This document shows, piece by piece, positions 57,850-64,000 of a DNA stretch of 64,000 nucleotides. The DNA lies in NCBI GenBank assembly GCA_019915015.1, contig JAHBBC010000022.1:744001-808000 (forward strand), in the 5' to 3' direction. Within the stretch, counting starts at the first letter, position 1. Each line of letters opens with the position of its first letter. This stretch comes from Auriscalpium vulgare (lineage: Eukaryota; Basidiomycota; Agaricomycetes; Russulales; Auriscalpiaceae). Position numbers and translations under genes: made by a program. The notes beneath the pieces are model-generated. The model was given only the letters and a program-made list of their open reading frames with translations. It made no database searches and was not told the origin of the DNA.

Positions 57850-58503
57850 TTCGTGTCGCTGTCTTCGCGCCCTCCCGCGGTCGTGCGGGGCCACCTCCTA
57901 CCGCCTAAACACCAAACTAAACACTCACCTGCCTGGGGATGCCCTCTACGGGATCCGCCTCCGAATGCTTTGCACCCGTGTGCGAAGCGTCCGCCGATGG
58001 GCCGTCGCGCCCCCTCTTGCCTGTCTGCCTGCCTACCTGTTCCCACATCGGTGGGGTCCTGCCTTCCTAAGTCTGGTAGCGCCTCAGGCTACAGTTTCTG
58101 TGAGGTAAAGGGTGTGGGTGGCTTGCGCCGCCCACAGGTTGATTGGGTTGCTACATCTCGCGCAGCTCCCTAAGTAGTGGCTCTACCTACGTCGCTAAGC
58201 CCTCCCGATCTAGCCCGTTCCGTCACCAGTCCCGGTTGCTCCTGGGTCGCCGGACCACGTTCCCATCACCCTGTGACGGGAGAAAGAGGCCCAGAGGCAA
58301 CGCGGGCAGAAGGTCATTAGTCTCGACGCAGGATGCTATTAGATTACGGTATGATAGATTAGATTAAGTCGGAGTTTGAAGATGACTGTAAGTATATAAG
58401 TCGTGTACTGACAGCATCGTGCATCATCAATACAACGTGTTTCTTTTTCTTTATCCTCTCCTCGTCTCATCGTCTCCTATTTTCTCTCTTCAAGTCTCCT
58501 ACA
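57850..58503 (+). promoter_or_regulatory. Probable 5' LTR of the retrotransposon
   Basis: The segment ends with a TATA box (58393-58400), a likely transcription start about 30 bp later, and a T/C-rich stretch to tctcctaca near 58503, the layout of a U3-R-U5 unit. The left edge is approximate and no second LTR is available for comparison. A short untranslated leader of about 460 bp separates it from gag. Confidence 0.45.
58393..58400 (+). promoter_or_regulatory. TATA box in the probable LTR (tatataag)
   Basis: Reads gtaagtatataagtcgtgta, followed about 30 bp downstream by catcatcaatacaac, a plausible initiation region. Confidence 0.6.
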
Positions 58504-58966
58504 AGTAAGGTAGTTGCTAGACGACTACGAGAACCGACGACACGACGACGCGACAAGTCACGAGCGCGTGAAGCTTCTTGAGCGCCATCAGTGCGCCCAC
58601 AGAACCACACACGCGCGACGCACTTGGGCCGCCGGCGCCTCGCCCATCTCTCTCTCGAGCCAGTCACCAGGAGGAAGCCTCCTAACGACTGAGCTCCCGC
58701 TCGGGCCTTGCGCCTACGGGCGTGATCATCTCCCCTCGCCCTCCACTCCTTCCGTGCTACGGAGGAGGTCTGTCAACACGGGGAAGCCCCGTACCGACAG
58801 GACGACACACCTTTGGTTCCTTCCTGGGCTCGTCTCTCGCCCGTCCTACTCCGAATCTCGAGACTCACCTGCTAGAGGCGTCTCAAAGGTGGACACATCC
58901 GGAAATCCGTAGGACACGAAGACCGACCGGTCCTGAGGAACTTTCTTTGCAGTTGGGTGCAGCAGT

Positions 58967-61900
58967 ATGCCGCCGCCCAGCCCGAGTCATTTACAGACTC
59001 CCTCCAGAGCTGCTACTTTGGATTATTCTTTCACTCCCAGGCGTGCTGGAGAAGTGAGAGCACAGTCACGTCACTTGCCAGCAGCCCCTCAGTCGGAGGA
59101 AGATATTACTCTGGACAATATATCTCGTGCAGAAATTGCGGACAGCATTTACGCCAAATTTCGCACTTCTCCCGACGAGTACGAACCATCTCTAGAAGCG
59201 CGAGTAGAAGCCTTGATCAGTGTTCCGCTGTCACAACGATACATTCTACGAGATGGACCTCTATTACCCGTAGGATCGGAGCAATATTCGTTGAAGTCTC
59301 ACGCGCTGTGGCCTGCTATTGGAGTAGCCGCAGAACTTCAAGATTTAATTTCGCAACTCTATGCACTCCTGGATCCTCCAAGGTCGAGCTTTATCATTGA
59401 CAATAATAACCATCTAATCGTTGCGCTGCGAGGATCCCGCACATTGAACGAGCTCGACTTAGCTTGGGAAATTCTTGTACACCGACTCTCCTTAGCGGTC
59501 AAACACTTGGAAAAAGCTCGAGAGGAAATAGTAGGTTCGGTCAGGATCGCTTCGCCGGCCACGACAACGCAATCCGAGACAGTGCGACTCCATGGATTAA
59601 GTACTCTTGACGTTCTTAAAGAGTATTTACAACGGCCTGCTCTGAGAGAGCGCATGGACAAGTTCATCATGGATTTACTACGAACAAATGCGCAAGCTTT
59701 ACCCCATGAAGTCTGGCCTCTCCCGGACAATTTCCTTGATGAAGTCATAGCGGCGGAATCGCAGTCGCCTCCAAGAAATCTAGCGCCCTCTCCTCGACAG
59801 GATACTCTTATAACCCCACCTCGTATACGAGACGAGCCCGAGGAAGCCTCGGGACAGGGAAATAAGGGTAAAGGAAGAGCGGACGAGACTATCATCGGGG
59901 AACAGCATACTCGGTACGAAAGCTTCGCAACTGGGGCTTCGAGTCGGCCACGTTCTTCTTTACCCGCGCAATTATCTCTACAAAATGTGGAGCATCCGCC
60001 TTTTCGTAAAGCAGGAGATTTCTTCGAGCGATTCAATAAGCCATCGGCAACGTATGTGTCACAAGTGCTACCATATACGCCAGTACGTACGGCCACTCAG
60101 GTTTCTATGGCTAGAGGCGACATCACCCAAGGATTGGGACTTCCCGGGGGTATACCGGGAGCGGACCCGCTTCCTTCAGAACTTGAAGATGTCGCCGAGC
60201 AGACCCAAGTTCAACGGACACCCGAGGCAGATACTTCCTCCAAAGAAGTAGCCACGTACCTCGCTCCATCGATGTATAATGCGGACGCGGGAAACATCTC
60301 GAGTATGCCACACAAGCGCAACCTTTACGCCCAACCTGCGCTCCAGCCAGCGATCTCTCTAGAGGCCATGGGCGTAAAAGCGCAGCCTATCTCTCAAGGT
60401 CTGCCGGACCGCCAAACGCCCCCGCACATCCGAAGCGCGAACCTGAATAATTTCACGGCCCAATCTACACGCGTGGAACGCACGGTTAACTTCGAAGAAC
60501 GTGTACCTTGGGACAAGCGTATAGCTAGAGACAATGGCGATGAATTCCCGACTGGGCCATCCAGTTCGCTACCTCTCATCAAAGGAGAATGGCCTCGAAA
60601 TTCGCCGATGAAACCAGATCAACAGAATCTTACTCCGCCATGGGGCAGTAATTTTCCGCTCGCGTCTCGCCGGAACACCACGGCAGCCGGGTTTCCCTCT
60701 AAACCTGACCCGCTTCCTGAAGATCCCTCAGCTAGGTACCCGAACCACGAAGACTCGGCGGAACCAGCTGGCGGAGGAGTTTCCGGAGGAGGACCTCCTG
60801 GATGGCCTCCTCCACTAGGAGGAGGAGGAGGATCGGGAGGTGGACCCCCTGGCGGACCATCAGGATTTCCGGGCGGAGGGCCGCCCGGCGGATATCCTGG
60901 AATGCCTGGAGGTGGCGGAGGACCACCCGGACCACCTGGAGGAGGGTTACCTGGAAATTTTCCAGGATATCCCGGAGGAATGCCTCCGGGAGGACCCTAC
61001 GGACCGCCTGGAGGTGGAGGACCACCCGGAGGGCCACCCGGTGGAGGCGGAGGGCCGCATCCAGGGTGGGGTTACCCTTGGCAGTGGTACGGCTATCCCA
61101 ACGTTCCTCAAGGCAACCTGAACCTCGGACCGAGGTTAAAGGAAGAACTGAGGCCTGATCACTTGCCCAGCTGGGATGGAAACAAACATACCGCTATCGC
61201 CTACTTCGCCGACGTCCAGGAATTAGCCGTGATGAATGAGTTGCTTCCCGCGGCTATGGGACGCTGGCTATGGACGCAGTTAAAAGACAACTCGCGGGTG
61301 AAGCGGTGGTGGATTCAGGCGTCATGGCGCATGAAAATCTACATGATGTCCAATCATTTGAATTGGCTGAACGGACTCAAATCCGTATTTCTAGGACGTC
61401 AAGGGCAGCTGGAACGGAACATGGAATTCATGGAGATGTTCTTCCGCCAGAAGGGACATGAGCGCGAAATGCCCGAGGATTACCTTCAGAGGCGCATCAT
61501 GTACGCTCGCGCTCTACTGAACACGGATAACGGAGGACCCGAAGAAGCTCAGATCGTCCTTCGCAACGTGCCATCTAGTTGGATGACGACATTGAATGTG
61601 CCGTTACCATTAAGCACGGACGATCTTACTCGAAGGGCTCAGGATAACGCCTTGGCTCTGATTGCAGCTTCACGCAATTCCAGCGATTTAGTATCGAAAG
61701 AAGAGATACCACAGTTAGTCCGACAAGCGATGCGTGAAGAGAATGCCAGGCCCTTCCGTCCTAGAGCATTCCGCGGGCGTAATGATAGAGGACAAGCGTC
61801 TGTCCATCTAGCATCCGGGAATGGGGATGAAGTTGAAGAAACCGATTTCCCGATCGTTAACGAAGATGACGAAGAGATTCTAAGTGCCCCGGATCAGGTT

Positions 61901-62326
61901 GACCCTGCCGTATCGGCGCAGGTATTCCCTACGCTAGTTAAACGGCAGAGGGCCCCTCCGAAAGGAGGTTATCCTTTTCCTAAAGCTGATGGCACGAAGT
62001 CCCTCGTCAAACCACCTCCTTCACCGTGCAAACTTTGTGGGAGTAAACATCATTGGGACCGAGAATGTCCTCACTGGCCGACTTACGTCAAGAAGAAGGA
62101 GGTGAATCTCTTGAGCGCGGGGTTAGAGTCTGATAGATCTCCGGAGGATGAACTCATGTATAATACTTTGTTCGAAGCGTACTTAATGGAAGCTATTTCT
62201 TCCACTTATATCGTGTCTCATGAGAGCGAATGGTCGGAAGCCGACCGTGAAGCGATAGAGAGTAATCCCATTGAGAATGAGCAGGGAATTCCGTCCGCAC
62301 GAGAAGTGCTGACAGCACGCACTTGA
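58967..62326 (+). CDS. gag: Retrotransposon Gag polyprotein with zinc knuckle
   Basis: Structural protein of virus-like particles, 1119 aa, one frame from ATG 58967 to TGA 62324-62326. Regions: a helical N-terminal part (residues 1-270; LDNISRAEIADSIYAKFRTS), a polar linker, a collagen-like Gly/Pro segment at about 600-700 (GGGPPGGYPGMPGGGGGPPG), a capsid-like region at about 720-940 (LPSWDGNKHTAIAYFADVQE, WMTTLNVPLPLSTDDLTRRA) and a nucleocapsid knuckle at about 1022-1036, CKLCGSKHHWDREC (C-x2-C-x4-H-x4-C). The large Gly/Pro insert is unusual; it may be a spacer or a phase-separating segment. No internal stop or frameshift is present. The same frame resumes after the TGA as protease. Confidence 0.88.
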   Translation: MPPPSPSHLQTPSRAATLDYSFTPRRAGEVRAQSRHLPAAPQSEEDITLDNISRAEIADSIYAKFRTSPDEYEPSLEARVEALISVPLSQRYILRDGPLLPVGSEQYSLKSHALWPAIGVAAELQDLISQLYALLDPPRSSFIIDNNNHLIVALRGSRTLNELDLAWEILVHRLSLAVKHLEKAREEIVGSVRIASPATTTQSETVRLHGLSTLDVLKEYLQRPALRERMDKFIMDLLRTNAQALPHEVWPLPDNFLDEVIAAESQSPPRNLAPSPRQDTLITPPRIRDEPEEASGQGNKGKGRADETIIGEQHTRYESFATGASSRPRSSLPAQLSLQNVEHPPFRKAGDFFERFNKPSATYVSQVLPYTPVRTATQVSMARGDITQGLGLPGGIPGADPLPSELEDVAEQTQVQRTPEADTSSKEVATYLAPSMYNADAGNISSMPHKRNLYAQPALQPAISLEAMGVKAQPISQGLPDRQTPPHIRSANLNNFTAQSTRVERTVNFEERVPWDKRIARDNGDEFPTGPSSSLPLIKGEWPRNSPMKPDQQNLTPPWGSNFPLASRRNTTAAGFPSKPDPLPEDPSARYPNHEDSAEPAGGGVSGGGPPGWPPPLGGGGGSGGGPPGGPSGFPGGGPPGGYPGMPGGGGGPPGPPGGGLPGNFPGYPGGMPPGGPYGPPGGGGPPGGPPGGGGGPHPGWGYPWQWYGYPNVPQGNLNLGPRLKEELRPDHLPSWDGNKHTAIAYFADVQELAVMNELLPAAMGRWLWTQLKDNSRVKRWWIQASWRMKIYMMSNHLNWLNGLKSVFLGRQGQLERNMEFMEMFFRQKGHEREMPEDYLQRRIMYARALLNTDNGGPEEAQIVLRNVPSSWMTTLNVPLPLSTDDLTRRAQDNALALIAASRNSSDLVSKEEIPQLVRQAMREENARPFRPRAFRGRNDRGQASVHLASGNGDEVEETDFPIVNEDDEEILSAPDQVDPAVSAQVFPTLVKRQRAPPKGGYPFPKADGTKSLVKPPPSPCKLCGSKHHWDRECPHWPTYVKKKEVNLLSAGLESDRSPEDELMYNTLFEAYLMEAISSTYIVSHESEWSEADREAIESNPIENEQGIPSAREVLTART

Positions 62327-63460
62327 GGAAGCCTCGAGAAAATCGAGCGGACACCCTCGCCTTCAGTAGAGGAAGTGGAAGACGAGTATTACACTCAATT
62401 AAGGCTCCACGGTCGATCAAGTCCAAGCGACGGCAGTCTCATGGAACGAATTGAGGTGTTACAAGCCGAGACGCCTGAGATGGAGATCATCAAATTAAAG
62501 AGGAAGCGCACTTCTATCCCCGGAATGTCAGCAGTAGGCGTGTCAGTGGTGTCCATGAGGGGACGAATTATGATCCCCTCTGGACCATTGTACGATTTAC
62601 AATTAGATTCATGCGCAGACATTTCTCTTCTCTCCAAATCAACTTATGATCGACTAGTCAATCCGCCAACCCTGAGACAGGGGTTAAAGCTGAAGCTCGT
62701 GCAATTGACCGCCAAGGAGGCTTCCCTGCATGGATACGTGATGTTGCCCATTTTCGTACACACAGTTGATGGAAGAGAACTACAGCTAGAAGTCGAAGCA
62801 TACGTAGTATCGAACATGTCGGTGCCTATTCTACTCGGAGAGGACTTCCATCAAGCTTACGAGTTGGCCGTCGAACGAAACTTGGAATCAGGAACTCGAG
62901 TGTATTTTGAAGGACGAAAATACGAGGTTCTAGCGGAAAGAGTCCAAGAGTCAAATGGGAAAGAAGCTCGGATAGCTAAAAGGGTATTGGGGGCCCCACT
63001 AGCACGATTCATTCTCGCTAAGGCTCATCGTCGGAACAAGGCGAAGCGCAGAGCCTTGAGAAAGGACGCGGAAGGTCCGCGAAACGTGCGGGTGTCCAGT
63101 GACATAAAAATTCCCCCACATTCGGTGAAGCGCGTACCAGTCTCTGCTAGTTTCACGGACGAGCGCACTTGGATGGTGGAGAAATCTATGGTAGCCTCGT
63201 CCAAAGCTCCCGTCTTTGTAGTTCCCAACACTCTTCTGAACCAATCGTCTCCGTACATCCCGGTAGCGAATACGTCAGCGCACCCTAAGATGCTGCGGAA
63301 AGGAGAAGTCGTAGGACATCTGGTCGACCCTGCTAAATTCCTGGATGCCCCCGGGAGTGTCGAGAATTCGGAAGCTTTAGCAAATCACGCAAGCGTCCTC
63401 AAGCAGTTAGTACACGCGAACTTAAACTTGCAATCTGAAGTAAGAGGGTTTAGGGTTTAG
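62327..63460 (+). CDS. pol: Retrotransposon aspartic protease, start of a truncated Pol
   Basis: Cleaves Gag-Pol in Ty3/gypsy-like elements. It is in the same frame as Gag, open immediately after the TGA; the first in-frame ATG is later (METs at about 62441 and 62480), so synthesis by readthrough is likely if functional. The active-site block is LYDLQLDSCADISLLSKSTY: D-S-C-A replaces the usual D-T/S-G-A. The flap-side and C-terminal motif SNMSVPILLGEDFHQAY corresponds to the conserved I-L-G-x-D-F. A basic, poorly conserved linker (AHRRNKAKRRALRKDAEGPR) follows, then a region (HSVKRVPVSASFTDERTWMV) often seen before reverse transcriptase. No YxDD polymerase motif is reached: the frame runs into the TTTAGGG units at 63445 and stops at 63460. 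Confidence 0.82.
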   Translation, partial: GSLEKIERTPSPSVEEVEDEYYTQLRLHGRSSPSDGSLMERIEVLQAETPEMEIIKLKRKRTSIPGMSAVGVSVVSMRGRIMIPSGPLYDLQLDSCADISLLSKSTYDRLVNPPTLRQGLKLKLVQLTAKEASLHGYVMLPIFVHTVDGRELQLEVEAYVVSNMSVPILLGEDFHQAYELAVERNLESGTRVYFEGRKYEVLAERVQESNGKEARIAKRVLGAPLARFILAKAHRRNKAKRRALRKDAEGPRNVRVSSDIKIPPHSVKRVPVSASFTDERTWMVEKSMVASSKAPVFVVPNTLLNQSSPYIPVANTSAHPKMLRKGEVVGHLVDPAKFLDAPGSVENSEALANHASVLKQLVHANLNLQSEVRGFRV

Positions 63461-63470
63461 GGTTTAGGGA
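63445..63470 (+). repeat. Telomere-like array, three TTTAGGG units
   Basis: AGGG followed by three perfect TTTAGGG heptamers, then a G run. It interrupts the Pol frame directly. TTTAGGG is one T longer than the TTAGGG repeat usual in basidiomycetes. Confidence 0.85.
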
Positions 63471-63921
63471 GGGGGAGCGAAGCGACCACTGAAGAGCGCT
63501 ATAGAAGGGGCAGGTCAACGGGGAGTCGATGGGATGTCGACGCCGAACCCGTTTCGCCTTTATAGGCTCATCAGGACCTGCAGTCAGCCAATGGGAACGC
63601 GACCCACACAGCGCGGGAGCGCATGTGGGGCGGTATCCACACTGCCAACGCTTCCCGCGCGACAAGGTCGGATCTTTCCCAAGATCCGACATGCACGGGA
63701 CCGATGTTCTCGCATCATTATGCGATGCCCTGTGAGAACGGACCCGAACCAACGGTGAGGAACCTTCCATCGGATTCTGATCCGATTAGGAAATCAGAAT
63801 TCCGATGGGAACGCAATTGGAAATTCGGAAATTTCCGGAGAAGCGCAGGCACCATTATGCAATCAGCTCCCACGAGAGCTGATGACATCACCACTCCTAA
63901 CCCACCCGCCCAGCGCCTAAC
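63471..63921. other. Non-coding segment with three strong hairpins
   Basis: No gene. Hairpins: 63667-63676 with 63681-63690 (gtcggatctt, perfect 10-bp stem, 4-base loop); 63706-63711 with 63734-63739 (gttctc) enclosing a second stem gcatc/gatgc; and 63769-63775 with 63780-63786 (atcggat, loop tctg). The segment lies between the two telomere-like tracts. Confidence 0.75.
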
Positions 63922-63988
63922 CGTTTAGGGTTAGGTCTAGGGTTGAGGGTCTAGGGTTAGGTTTAGGTTAAGGGTTATGGTTTCAGGG
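63922..63988 (+). repeat. Degenerate telomere-like tract
   Basis: Imperfect units including tttaggg, ttaggtctaggg, ttgagggtctaggg, ttaggtttagg, ttaaggg and ttatgg run to near the window end. The G-rich strand points rightwards, the orientation expected at a right-hand chromosome end. Confidence 0.75.
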
Positions 63989-64000
63989 CTGCAGCGAACA

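Larger units (their letters stand above)
57850..63444 (+). mobile_element. Truncated LTR retrotransposon (Ty3/gypsy-like), Gag and protease only
   Basis: Contains a leader with a TATA box and long pyrimidine tract resembling a 5' LTR plus untranslated leader, a complete Gag with zinc knuckle, and an aspartic protease. Reverse transcriptase, RNase H, integrase and a 3' LTR are absent because the element ends at the TTTAGGG array. Without the 3' LTR, the exact 5' boundary cannot be fixed. Confidence 0.7.

Noticed and set aside
60732..61037. Minus-strand frame opposite the Gag Gly/Pro repeat
   Set aside because: Antisense shadow of the repeat; no independent evidence.

Overview
The window is nuclear DNA of a filamentous basidiomycete, most likely an Agaricomycete of the Polyporales type. 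The evidence is GC-rich sequence, 44-65 nt introns with GT(A/G)NG donors and CAG/TAG acceptors, an expanded F-box family, a fungal-type TET/JBP oxygenase, a CFEM protein and a Ty3/gypsy-like element with a DSCA protease. The species cannot be named from sequence alone. All products are called by reading motifs and resolving introns by hand; no database search was run.

Left accessory part (1-35.9 kb). The window opens inside a TET/JBP-like dioxygenase gene (1-940), followed by a short relic of erg6 exon 1. An inverted, broken F-box copy then faces an intact one (3.2-5.6 kb). A large imperfect palindrome (about 10.6-13.6 kb, centre near 12.15 kb) carries two mirror-image pairs of convergent small degenerate genes, and pieces of the same and a related family recur on both sides. 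A lone conventional F-box gene (16.2-17.6 kb, minus) precedes four tandem same-strand F-box paralogues (20.1, 22.3, 27.8 and 31.2 kb). These paralogues share their start, a splice site near the end and a tiny last exon encoding RARYVDW. Spacers between them are full of repeats. A three-exon CFEM/GPI-type surface protein gene (33.1-33.8 kb, minus) has a decayed partial copy next to it, followed by three tandem ~260 bp repeats.

Conserved core part (37.5-55.1 kb). These are ordinary genes with clean intron structure: a two-finger C2H2 transcription factor (minus), the intron-lariat debranching enzyme DBR1 (minus, 7 exons, resolved to its stop), a small single-pass membrane protein (plus), an SR-protein kinase (minus, 6 exons), a large coiled-coil/disordered protein (plus, 5 exons) and a bHLH transcription factor (plus, 2 exons). 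DBR1 (lariat turnover) and the SR kinase (splicing-factor phosphorylation) both serve pre-mRNA splicing, but nothing suggests they are co-regulated.

Right end (55.1-64 kb). An inverted fragment of the same F-box family is followed by retroelement sequence: an isolated Gag fragment, then a long-terminal-repeat-like leader, a 1119-residue Gag and a protease. Gag and protease lie in one frame separated by a single TGA. Pol is cut off where three TTTAGGG units begin; after about 450 bp containing three hairpins, degenerate TTAGGG-like sequence closes the window. The G-rich strand runs rightwards, as at a right chromosome end, so a subtelomeric or interstitial telomeric setting is plausible but not proven.
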